A DNA stretch of 64,000 nt from CBDATA01 sp965202845 (GTDB lineage Bacteria > Acidobacteriota > Vicinamibacteria > Marinacidobacterales > Marinacidobacteraceae): positions 2,480,001 to 2,544,000 of the forward strand of contig OZ241856.1 in the NCBI GenBank assembly GCA_965202845.1, read 5' to 3'. Under the pieces are notes generated by a model. That model worked only from the letters and a program-made list of their open reading frames with translations, was not told the origin of the DNA and did no database searches. Within the stretch, counting starts at the first letter, position 1; every line of letters begins with the position of its first letter. The position numbers and the translations under genes were made by a program. Positions 40,797 to 48,556 of this stretch are shown here, piece by piece.

Positions 40797-40824
40797 TCGT
40801 CACGGGGGGGGGGGGGGGTACAAT
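40797..40824 (+). promoter_or_regulatory. Candidate promoter with poly-G spacer
   Basis: TCGTCA (40797-40802, 4 of 6 to the -35 consensus) and TACAAT (40819-40824, 5 of 6 to the -10) are separated by 16 bases made of one C and 15 G. Gain or loss of G would change the spacer length and so promoter strength, as is known for the Neisseria porA promoter. The -10 match is good and the -35 match weak; the layout is suggestive, not proof. Confidence 0.5.
40804..40818 (+). repeat. Poly-G tract of 15 (promoter spacer)
   Basis: An uninterrupted run of 15 G upstream of the restriction gene. Runs this long are hypermutable by slipped-strand mispairing and are rare by chance even at this GC content. A second run of 18 G lies inside the same gene. 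Confidence 0.9.
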
Positions 40825-40830
40825 CGGCCG

Positions 40831-40895
40831 CCGATCCCTGATGCCGATCCCTGATGCCGATCCCTGATGCCGATCCCTGATGCCGATCCCTGATG
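40831..40895 (+). repeat. Five exact 13-bp tandem repeats ending on the start codon
   Basis: Five perfect copies of CCGATCCCTGATG. The ATG of the last copy (40893) is the start of the restriction gene; the ATGs of the other copies open only short frames that stop within the repeats or soon after. Since 13 is not a multiple of 3, copy-number change shifts upstream frames relative to the start and alters the leader length. No Shine-Dalgarno is seen before the last ATG. Confidence 0.92.
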
Positions 40896-43800
40896 ACGGA
40901 CCTTGATCTCGCCGGGCGGCCCCGTGCGGGCAGCGTCTTGGACCGCATCCGGAAAACGAGCCGCGACCAGGCCGAGAAGGGGCGCTGGTTCGAGCAGCTG
41001 TTCATGCGGGTCGCGCGGCAGGAGCCGGAGTTCGAGATCGAGGACATCCACCGCTGGCCGGATTGGCCGGAACGCGAGGAGCTAACCGGCCTGAGCGGGG
41101 AGGACACCGGAATCGACCTGGTGGCGCGACGGACTTCGGGCGAGTGGATCGCCATCCAGTGCAAGTGCTACGACAAGAAGCGGCGGGTCAACAAAGAGGA
41201 CATCGACTCCTTCCTCGGCAGATCCGGGCACAAGCTCTTCGACCTGCGCTGGATCGTGGCGACTTGTGATTGGGGACGGAAAGCCGAGAGCGCGATCCGG
41301 AACATGAATCCCGAAGTCCGGCAGATCGATTTCCGCGAATACCTCGACGTCCGGGTCGAGGAGCGGGACGCGAAGCGGCCGGTGCAGGCCCCGTGGCCGC
41401 TCCAGGAGGAAGCCATCGAGAACGTCGTCCGCGGTCTCGGCAACCACGACCGGGGCCGGCTGGTGATGGCGTGCGGCACCGGCAAGACGTTCACCTCGCT
41501 TCGCATCGCCGAGCAGGTGGTTGAGGACGGGGGGCGCATCCTCTTCGTCGCTCCCACCATCGCGCTGGTCTCGCAGGCGCGGCGGGAATGGCTGCGGCAG
41601 ACGACCCGCAGGCTGCATGGCGTCGTCGTGTGCTCCGATGCGACCGCCGGGGGACGCCAGGAAAACACCGAGGACATCCGGACCACCGAGCTGGAATGCC
41701 CGGTGACCACCAAGCCCGCCGAAATCGCGAAGAAGCTCCTCGAGGGGGAGGACACCCGCGTCGTCTTTTGCACCTACCACTCGCTCCGCCGGGTGACCGA
41801 GGCCCAGGCGAAGCACGGCGCCCCGGCGTTCGATCTCGCCATCGCCGACGAGGCGCATCGCACCACCGGCCTGGAACGAAAAATCCCGTCCGGGGAGGAG
41901 GATCGCAAGGTCGACTTCCAGGAATTCCACGACGACGAGCGGCTTTCCGCCCAAAAGCGCCTCTACATGACCGCAACGCCGCGGATCTACACCGAGACCT
42001 CCAAACGCAAGTTGGGCCGGCTGGGGATCGACGTCGTCGACATGGGCGACTTCAAGGTCTACGGCCCCGAAATGCACCGGCTTTCGTTCAAGAAGGCGGT
42101 GAGGAAACGCATCCTCTCCGACTACCGGGTGATCGTTCTGGGCGTGGGCCGGGGCAGCGTCACGTCCGCGCTCCGGCGGCGACTCGAACGGCTCGTCGAC
42201 AAGGAGGCGAAGAATGCACCGACAACCAACGAGATGACCCGGGTGCTGGGGGTTTCGCTCGCGATCAACGGCTTCACCCGGGGCAAGGCGCTGGAACGGC
42301 CGGGACGGCTGCCGCGCACCATGATGTTCGCCAACAACATCGCCCGCTCCAAGTGGTACGCGGATGCGCTCATGGATCGCCAAGTCCGGGGGACCACCAC
42401 CCGGAGACTGGAGGACGGCGCGGCGATGAAGGTGGACGCCCGGCACCTCGACGCTTCGGCGAGCGCGCTCCAGCGCAACCAGGCACTGCGACGGCTCGCC
42501 TCCGCCGACGAGCGGACATGCCGGGTGGTGAGCAATGTCAAGCTCTTCACCGAGGGGGTGGACGTCCCCTCGCTGGACGCGGTCGCCTTCCTCGACCCCC
42601 GGGACAGCCAGGTGGACGTCGTCCAGGCGGTCGGGCGGGTCATGCGGAAGGCGCCGGGCAAGCGCTTCGGCTACATCATCGTTCCGGTGGTCGTCCCGCC
42701 GGGAAGCGATGTGGTGGCCGCGCTCGAATGGGGGAGCGAGGGATACCAGACGGTGGGTCGGGTGCTGCGGGCGCTCCAGGCGCACGACGGACGCCTCGCG
42801 GAGGACACCGCCACCTTCGTCCAAGTGTACGAAACGGATCCCGTGCCCAAGCCGAACGGCGAAGAGACGGACATCCAGCCGAAGCTGGACCTGAGGGAGG
42901 CCGAGACCGGGATTTTCGCGCACATCGGCGCGGCGGCGGGTCTTGGAAAGCCGGGACAGGTCGTCGCCAGCGAGATCATCCAGGCCGTCCAGGACGCGAG
43001 CGCCATCTTCGCGGAGGAGGCGCTGGAAGGTCCGCTGGCCCAGGCGCTCGACCTGACCCCGGAGGACGACGGCGGCGCGAAGGGCGTTTGCACCATCGCC
43101 GCGCTCATGCTGGCGAACGCCTGCCTGCTGCAGCGCCGGCTCCGCGACGAACCGGGAATGGAAATGATCACGTCGCTGGATGCGGTCTCCGGGTCCTCGC
43201 ACCCGATCGCGGCGCTGGAAGCCGCATGGAAGACGATCCTCGAAACGGACTACGAGAAGGTGTTCGAGCCGGCGCTCGACGTGCTGGGCGCCCTGCCGGA
43301 AGGCAGGGGGATCGAAGACGCCGTCCGGATCGTGGTCGAATGCGCCAACCGGGTCGCCGATTCGCTCAGCGAGCTCGGCCTCGACTACGCCGGACCCCTC
43401 TACCACCGGATTCTGGGATCGGCGAAAAGCGACGGGGCGTTCTACACGAACAACATCTCCGCGATCCTGCTGGCGCGGCTGGCGTTCCCGCGCGACTTCG
43501 CCGACTGGTCGGACCCGAAGGCGGTCGCAAAACTCCGGATCCTGGATCCCGCCTGCGGCACCGGAACCCTGCTCATGGCGGCGCTCCGGACCCTCAAGGA
43601 CCGGGTGGCGGAGGCCCGGGAGCTGAGCGACGAGGACCAGCGCGCGCTGCACCGGGAGCTGGTGGAGGAGACGCTCTGCGGACTGGACATCAACGCGTAC
43701 GGCCTGCAGCTGGCGGCCTGCAACATGATCCTGGGCGCGCCGACCGTCAAATACGGGCGCCTGAACCTGGTCGCCGCGCCCCACGGTCCGCAAAAGAAGG

Positions 43801-44357
43801 GACCGCCCCGGGCCGGTTCGCTGGACATCCTGGACCAGGAGCAGCCCCCCCGGCTGTTCGTTACCGATCCGCCGCCGGAGTTCGAGACCGTCGCCGGCGA
43901 CAAGAAGAAGGTCGAGTTCCCGCTGCACGACTTGGACGCGGTGATCATGAACGCGCCCTTCACCGCGAACAAGAACCGCAGCCTGAAGTACGGCGAGGCG
44001 GGGCGCCGGGCGATGCAGGAGCACGAGCTCGGCATCCAGCGGCGGCTGGGCGAGCGGGATCCGGAGGCGGCGCGGTGCGTGACCGCGAACAGCATCGGAA
44101 CGTTTTTCACCCCGCTCGCCGAAAAGCTGGTCCGCAAGGATTCCGGGGCGCTCGCGAAGGTGATTCCCACCACCGCCTGCACCAATGCCAGCGGGAAGCC
44201 GGAGCGCCAGTTCCTAGCCGAGCGCTTCCACGTCGAAACCGTGGTGACCAGCCACGATCCGGGACGGATTCACTTCAGCGAAAACACCGCGATCCACGAG
44301 TCGCTGCTGGTCTGCCGCCGGCGCCGTCCCGAATTCGGGGGGGGGGGGGGGGGGTAG
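40893..44357 (+). CDS. Type ISP-like restriction enzyme (nuclease-helicase-methyltransferase), frame closed at poly-G
   Basis: 1154 residues in the sequenced state. An N-terminal Mrr-like nuclease is indicated by TGIDLVARR (~72) and WIAIQCKCYDK (~86-96). The SF2 helicase has Walker A ACGTGKTF (~192), DEAH in IADEAHRTTG (~317) and motif III MTATPRIY (~359). A linker is followed by an N6-adenine methyltransferase with motif I LDPACGTGTLLMAAL (~884) and motif IV VIMNAPFTAN (~1017; NAPF in place of NPPF). The order matches single-polypeptide type ISP enzymes such as LlaGI (about 1570 residues). Translation ends at TAG 44355, directly after 18 G (six glycines). The missing C-terminus is encoded in the +1 frame at 44356-45246. 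It should cut unmodified DNA after translocation and protect host DNA by methylation. Confidence 0.85.
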   Translation: MTDLDLAGRPRAGSVLDRIRKTSRDQAEKGRWFEQLFMRVARQEPEFEIEDIHRWPDWPEREELTGLSGEDTGIDLVARRTSGEWIAIQCKCYDKKRRVNKEDIDSFLGRSGHKLFDLRWIVATCDWGRKAESAIRNMNPEVRQIDFREYLDVRVEERDAKRPVQAPWPLQEEAIENVVRGLGNHDRGRLVMACGTGKTFTSLRIAEQVVEDGGRILFVAPTIALVSQARREWLRQTTRRLHGVVVCSDATAGGRQENTEDIRTTELECPVTTKPAEIAKKLLEGEDTRVVFCTYHSLRRVTEAQAKHGAPAFDLAIADEAHRTTGLERKIPSGEEDRKVDFQEFHDDERLSAQKRLYMTATPRIYTETSKRKLGRLGIDVVDMGDFKVYGPEMHRLSFKKAVRKRILSDYRVIVLGVGRGSVTSALRRRLERLVDKEAKNAPTTNEMTRVLGVSLAINGFTRGKALERPGRLPRTMMFANNIARSKWYADALMDRQVRGTTTRRLEDGAAMKVDARHLDASASALQRNQALRRLASADERTCRVVSNVKLFTEGVDVPSLDAVAFLDPRDSQVDVVQAVGRVMRKAPGKRFGYIIVPVVVPPGSDVVAALEWGSEGYQTVGRVLRALQAHDGRLAEDTATFVQVYETDPVPKPNGEETDIQPKLDLREAETGIFAHIGAAAGLGKPGQVVASEIIQAVQDASAIFAEEALEGPLAQALDLTPEDDGGAKGVCTIAALMLANACLLQRRLRDEPGMEMITSLDAVSGSSHPIAALEAAWKTILETDYEKVFEPALDVLGALPEGRGIEDAVRIVVECANRVADSLSELGLDYAGPLYHRILGSAKSDGAFYTNNISAILLARLAFPRDFADWSDPKAVAKLRILDPACGTGTLLMAALRTLKDRVAEARELSDEDQRALHRELVEETLCGLDINAYGLQLAACNMILGAPTVKYGRLNLVAAPHGPQKKGPPRAGSLDILDQEQPPRLFVTDPPPEFETVAGDKKKVEFPLHDLDAVIMNAPFTANKNRSLKYGEAGRRAMQEHELGIQRRLGERDPEAARCVTANSIGTFFTPLAEKLVRKDSGALAKVIPTTACTNASGKPERQFLAERFHVETVVTSHDPGRIHFSENTAIHESLLVCRRRRPEFGGGGGG
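44337..44354 (+). repeat. Poly-G tract of 18 inside the restriction gene
   Basis: 18 consecutive G encode six glycines and are followed by TAG. With 17 G (or 20) the frame passes into GRHNATRFVALRRMPRD and on to the stop at 45246. This is the classical structure of a translational phase-variation switch. Assembly error in the homopolymer must be excluded. Confidence 0.92.
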
Positions 44358-45246
44358 GCACAACGCGACCCGCTTCGTCGCCCTCCGCCGGATGCCCCGG
44401 GATGTCAAGGAGGTGCTGGAGGTGGTGGCGGCCATCGAGGCCGGGGTTCCGAACTCATGGTGCAGCATCTCGGAACAGCCGGAGAAGCGGGTCCGCGCCG
44501 GCGACTGGCGCCCCTGCCAGTTCTTCGACCCGGAGCTTCCCCGCGCCGCGATGCGGCTGGAGGCGGACCCGGACCTCGTACCGCTGAAGAAGCGCTACTC
44601 GCTGGGACCTGCGGGCCAAGGAATCCGGGCCGCCTTCCGCCCTATCCCGGAGGACGACGACGGATACCGGGTGTTCTGGAGCCGCTCCCAGGGGCTGCGG
44701 TTCACGATGCTGGCGCTCCCCGAACAGCGGGTGGCGGAGCGGAAGTCGGGGCTCGCCGCCCGCTACCGGCGGCAGGCGGGACACGTGCTGGTGGCCGCGA
44801 AGTTCCGAACGGATTCCGGGCGGCTGCTCGCCCTCTTCAGCGAGGAGCCGGCGCTCGGATCCATGTGGGTTCCCATCCGCACCCCGGAAGGCGCCGAGGA
44901 GGAGGCGAAGGCGCTCTGCGCCTGGCTGAACAGCACCCTGGGCGCGCTGCAGTTCCTGATGCGGCGCTCCACCACGCTCACCAACCCTTCGTTTTCCCAG
45001 GCCGACCTGGAGACGATCCGCATCCCCGACTTCCGCAAGGTTCCGGCGGCGCCCCTCGCCGAAGCCTACGAGCGGTTGCGGTTCTCCACGGTGCGCCCCT
45101 GGAGGGAGGCCGCCCAAAACGACCTCCGCGACGATCTGGACCGGGCGGCCCGCGCCACCGTCGGAATCGACCTGGCGACGATCCGGGATCTGCGGACGCG
45201 GATCAGCAAGGAGCCGACCGTCTCCAACCAGACCGCCCCAGCGTAA
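44356..45246 (+). CDS. C-terminal specificity region of the type ISP-like enzyme (other frame)
   Basis: 296 residues continue the interrupted protein: RHNATRFVALRRMPRDVKE, a DWRPCQFFDPELP stretch, then a TRD-like region with AKALCAWLNSTLGALQFLM and SFSQADLETIRIPDF, typical of the end of type I/ISP specificity domains. An internal ATG at 44392 could start a separate polypeptide, but no ribosome site precedes it. The simplest view is one gene of about 1450 residues in the ON state. The stop lies 3 bases before the end of the convergent antitoxin gene. Confidence 0.8.
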   Translation, partial: RHNATRFVALRRMPRDVKEVLEVVAAIEAGVPNSWCSISEQPEKRVRAGDWRPCQFFDPELPRAAMRLEADPDLVPLKKRYSLGPAGQGIRAAFRPIPEDDDGYRVFWSRSQGLRFTMLALPEQRVAERKSGLAARYRRQAGHVLVAAKFRTDSGRLLALFSEEPALGSMWVPIRTPEGAEEEAKALCAWLNSTLGALQFLMRRSTTLTNPSFSQADLETIRIPDFRKVPAAPLAEAYERLRFSTVRPWREAAQNDLRDDLDRAARATVGIDLATIRDLRTRISKEPTVSNQTAPA

Positions 45247-45249
45247 CGT

Positions 45250-45486
45250 TCAGCGGTCGCGCTCCTCCCGCAGGAGGGCGACGCTGTCAGGCTCCCAGAT
45301 TTTGTCCTGTTTCTCGAGCAGCCGGGCGGTGCGTTCCCGGAACCGCTTCATCGCCTGGTTCCGGTCCGTGTGCCGGGAAAGCAGGACACGAACCTCGGCC
45401 GACAGGGACCGCTGGTTGCCCCGCGCCTGCGACTTGAGCGCCTGGATCACCCGGTCATCCAGATTACGAATGGTGAGAGTTCCCAT
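45250..45486 (-). CDS. Orphan FitA-like ribbon-helix-helix antitoxin
   Basis: 78 residues from ATG 45486. MGTLTIRNLDDRVIQALKS and RSLSAEVRVLLSRH are the beta strand and helices of FitA/plasmid-stability antitoxins. The C-terminal part (RFRERTARLLEKQDKI) would bind a toxin. No PIN-domain (VapC/FitB) gene follows: the restriction gene ends directly opposite. The frame is open upstream to 45597 without family resemblance. It may be an orphan left after replacement of the toxin, or a stand-alone regulator. Confidence 0.75.
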   Translation of the reverse strand: MGTLTIRNLDDRVIQALKSQARGNQRSLSAEVRVLLSRHTDRNQAMKRFRERTARLLEKQDKIWEPDSVALLREERDR

Positions 45487-45536
45487 GAGACGTGCCTCCA
45501 GAGACGGAATGATAGACCCTGAAAAAGCGACCGCCT

Positions 45537-46412
45537 TCAAGCGGGCGGGAGGCGGAGGAACACCTTCGGCGGGTCGTCGCCGGCGCAGACGCCCCACGCC
45601 ATGTGCGACGTGGTGTGCGCCGCAGCGTAGCGACCCTCCGGGGTGAGCAGCATCAGCCCGGCCCTTCCGGCGAGCCGCTCGTGGAGGCGCCGCAGAAGCT
45701 CCGCCGCCGTATCCCCGGGCGTCCCTCCGGCCTCCAGGCGCGCGACCGCGGCGCGGGCGAGGCCCAAGCGGATCGCCCCCTCGCCCCAGCCGGTGGCCAC
45801 CGCTCCGCCCGCTTCGGCGTCGGCGTAGAACCCGGCGCCCACTTGCGGGGTGTCCCCGACGCGACCCGGCATCTTGCCGAGGGTTCCCCCTGTGGAGCCG
45901 GCGACCGCGATCCGCCCCTCCCGGTCGAGCGCCGCCGCGCCCACCGTGTCCGCGGGCGCCGCACGCGCGCGCCAGGCGGCCAGCCGCTCGCGCTCCCGGG
46001 GCGTGATCAGCTTTCTCGGATTGATCTCCGGAAAACCCTCTTCCAGGGCGAAGCGCTCCGCCCCGGTTTCCACCAGCAGAACGTGGGAGGTGGTTTCCAT
46101 CACCCGGCGCGCCACCCGAATCGGGTTGCGAACCGTGCGGACTCCGGCCACCGCGCCGGCGCGAAGACCGTCGCCATCCATGATCCCGGCGTCCAGCGAC
46201 ACGGAGCCATCCCGGTCCAGCACCGACCCGGTTCCGGCGTTCAGCGCCGGATTGTCCTCCATCATGGCGACCGCCCGCTCCACCGCCGTGAGCGCCGACC
46301 CCGTCCCGGCCAGGGCGCCGAATCCGACGCGAAGCGCCGTCTCCACCCCCCGGCGGTGGGCTTCTTGTTCGTCCGCCGGAATCGCCCAGGCCCCGGCGTG
46401 AACCAGCAACAC
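45537..46412 (-). CDS. Isoaspartyl peptidase/L-asparaginase (Ntn hydrolase)
   Basis: 291 residues. The N-terminal alpha half has MLLVHAGAWAIPADE (usually HGGAG) and ALNAGTGSVLDRDGSVSLDA. The autocleavage site is in PADTVGAAALDREGRIAVA, where the threonine after Asp becomes the nucleophile. STGGTLGKMPGRVGDTPQVGAG forms the substrate pocket. Such enzymes split isoaspartyl dipeptides and asparagine. No signal peptide is seen. The start is 32 bases after the M1 peptidase stop on the same strand, so they are probably one operon. Confidence 0.87.
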   Translation of the reverse strand: MLLVHAGAWAIPADEQEAHRRGVETALRVGFGALAGTGSALTAVERAVAMMEDNPALNAGTGSVLDRDGSVSLDAGIMDGDGLRAGAVAGVRTVRNPIRVARRVMETTSHVLLVETGAERFALEEGFPEINPRKLITPRERERLAAWRARAAPADTVGAAALDREGRIAVAGSTGGTLGKMPGRVGDTPQVGAGFYADAEAGGAVATGWGEGAIRLGLARAAVARLEAGGTPGDTAAELLRRLHERLAGRAGLMLLTPEGRYAAAHTTSHMAWGVCAGDDPPKVFLRLPPA

Positions 46413-46444
46413 CGGCGGCGCGCCCGCCCCGGCGAGCGCGCGGA

Positions 46445-48556
46445 TCAGCGGATCTCCCGGGCGGCGCGGGCCACGATGTCCCGGGGCGAGACCATCTCCT
46501 CCGCCTCCTCCAGAACCGCCAGCGCCGCCTCCCCGCCGATCGCGCCCAGCGCCGTCACCGCCGCCGCCTGGGCCCGGTAGCTGGAATCGGCGCGGAACCG
46601 CTCGATCAGGAAGGCCGCTCCCGCCGCCGCGCCCAGCCGGGTGAGCGCCGCAGTCCGCACATAGGAATTAGGATCGTGCGCCGCCGCCGCCCGGAGCGCA
46701 TCCGCATCCTCCGCCGGGTCGAGCCCCTCCACCGCCGCCTGCCGCACCGCCCAGAAGGGATCGCCCGCCGCCGCGGCCCGCAGCGCCGCCCGGGCTTCGG
46801 CGCCTCCCAGCTCCCCGAGCGCGACCGCCGCCCGCCGGCGTCCGGCGCCGTCGTCGTCCCCGAGCTGCGCCATCCATTCGCCCGGCGGCTTCCGGATGCG
46901 GAGTTCGGCCAGCAGCACGTCGTCCGCGTCGAAGCGGAGATAGCGGGGGCGCCCGGCGGCCGGGAAGCGCAGCGTCTGTTCGCGGCCTTCCAGCAGGAAC
47001 CGATGGATTTCGGATCCTCCGGAATCGGTCGCGATCCGGACGGAGAGCGGGGCGCGGTACGCCTCGGGAACCACGCCCATGCTGGCTTCGGGGGACTGGA
47101 CCTGCCGGATCCGCATCTCCACCTCGCCGTCGGACCAGGCGGACTCGACTTCGAGCGTCGGGTGCCCCGGGCGGCGCAGCCACATGTCCACGAACCAGCG
47201 GATGTCCACGTCGGCGGCTTCGGCGAAGGCGACGATGAAATCCTCGGTGTCCACCGGCTGGAAGGCGTGCTTCGTGAGGAAATGCCGGATGCCCTCGTGG
47301 AAGGCGTCCGCGCCGACGGTGTGCCGCAGCAGGCGGATCAGCGCCGCGCCCTTCGGGTAGGTGTGCGCGTCGAAGTTGTCGTTCGGGCGGCGCCAGCGGT
47401 TCGTCACCACCGGTCGGAGCGCCGTCTCCGCCTGCCGGAAGTACGCGGCGCGCTTGCGGCGCATGTTCTCGCCCGCCTCGTCGGGTCCGAGCTCCTCGGC
47501 GTGCCAGCGATACTCGGACCAGGTGGCGAAGCTCTCGCTGAGCCAGGTCTCGCCCCAGTCCCGGTAGGAGACCAGGTTGCCCCACCAGTGATGGGCGGCC
47601 TCGTGGGCCACCAGGCCGTGGCTCGGAAAATCCTGCTCGGCGCGCGCATCGTGGATCGTGCTCTGCCCCAGGACGGTGGCGGTGGTGCTCTCGGCGCCGC
47701 CGCCGATGCCGGGGACGGTGACCTGGTCGTACTTGTTCCAGGGGTACGCAACCCCGTATTCCTCCTCGAAGAACGTCATCATCGCCGGCGTCCTGTGGAA
47801 GCTGCGCTCCGCATCCTCCACGTCCTGCGGATACACCCAGTAGCGCACCGGGACGTCCCGGTGGGAGTCCTCGAGGACCTCGTACGGGCCGGCGGCCAGC
47901 ACCGAGAGATAGGTCGGGTGCGGCTCGTCGAGCCGCCAGTGGTGGGTCCGGGTTCCCGGACGGGCGCCGGGGCGGACGCCGAGCAGCCGGCCGTTGGAGA
48001 GCACGCTCCAGTCCTCGCGCACCGTCGCCAGCAGCTCGAAGGAGGCGCGGTCGACGGGGTGGTCCACCGACGGATACCAGTGGCGGGCGCCCTCCGGGAA
48101 CGAAAGGGTGTTGACGAGTCGGGGGTTGGCAGCGGTCTCCGCCTTGAAGTCGAGCCCCAGGTCGTAGCTCGCCGGCATCCCGAACCGGGTCGCGTCCACA
48201 TCCATGCCGCGGGCCTGGTAGCGCACTTCGAGAGCCATCTCCGCGCCGGTTTCGAGGATTTCCGGGAGGGCGACGGCCAGGGTCCCGTCCTCGTGGGAAA
48301 ACTCCAGCGACTCGCCTGCCGAGCGCGCGCCGGTCACCCGGAACGACTCGGCGTCCAGCCGGATTTCGTCGATCGGCTCCCGGGCGGCGAGGCGGATCGT
48401 CGCCCGCCCGTCCAGACTCTTCGTCGCCTCCTCCAGATCCAGCTCCACCCGGTAGTGGAGCACGTCGAACGGCTCGGCGCGGAGCTCCTGGACCGGCCAG
48501 TCGGAGCGGTCCTCCAGCTGCGCGAACCCGACCAGCAGGAGCAGCGTCGGAATCAT
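46445..48556 (-). CDS. Secreted M1 family metallo-aminopeptidase with HEAT-like C-terminus
   Basis: 703 residues with a short N-terminal signal (MIPTLLLLVGFAQ). The M1 beta domain is followed by GIGGGAESTTATVLG in place of the usual GAMEN, and the zinc site HEAAHHWWGN (near residue 317) with the third ligand in WLSESFATW 18 residues on. The last ~130 residues are short helical HEAT-like repeats (AAVALGELGGAEARAALRAA). GAMEN variation to GGAES is seen in some bacterial M1 enzymes. The start overlaps the TonB receptor stop (ATGA), suggesting joint use of imported peptides. Confidence 0.87.
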   Translation of the reverse strand: MIPTLLLLVGFAQLEDRSDWPVQELRAEPFDVLHYRVELDLEEATKSLDGRATIRLAAREPIDEIRLDAESFRVTGARSAGESLEFSHEDGTLAVALPEILETGAEMALEVRYQARGMDVDATRFGMPASYDLGLDFKAETAANPRLVNTLSFPEGARHWYPSVDHPVDRASFELLATVREDWSVLSNGRLLGVRPGARPGTRTHHWRLDEPHPTYLSVLAAGPYEVLEDSHRDVPVRYWVYPQDVEDAERSFHRTPAMMTFFEEEYGVAYPWNKYDQVTVPGIGGGAESTTATVLGQSTIHDARAEQDFPSHGLVAHEAAHHWWGNLVSYRDWGETWLSESFATWSEYRWHAEELGPDEAGENMRRKRAAYFRQAETALRPVVTNRWRRPNDNFDAHTYPKGAALIRLLRHTVGADAFHEGIRHFLTKHAFQPVDTEDFIVAFAEAADVDIRWFVDMWLRRPGHPTLEVESAWSDGEVEMRIRQVQSPEASMGVVPEAYRAPLSVRIATDSGGSEIHRFLLEGREQTLRFPAAGRPRYLRFDADDVLLAELRIRKPPGEWMAQLGDDDGAGRRRAAVALGELGGAEARAALRAAAAGDPFWAVRQAAVEGLDPAEDADALRAAAAHDPNSYVRTAALTRLGAAAGAAFLIERFRADSSYRAQAAAVTALGAIGGEAALAVLEEAEEMVSPRDIVARAAREIR

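Noticed and set aside
40831..40895. CRISPR-like array
   Set aside because: The repeats are 13 bp and directly adjacent without spacers; no cas gene is present in the window.
44392..45246. Separate specificity (HsdS-like) gene
   Set aside because: It lacks the N-terminal part of a specificity subunit, has no ribosome site, and its frame continues the upstream methylase exactly through the poly-G tract.
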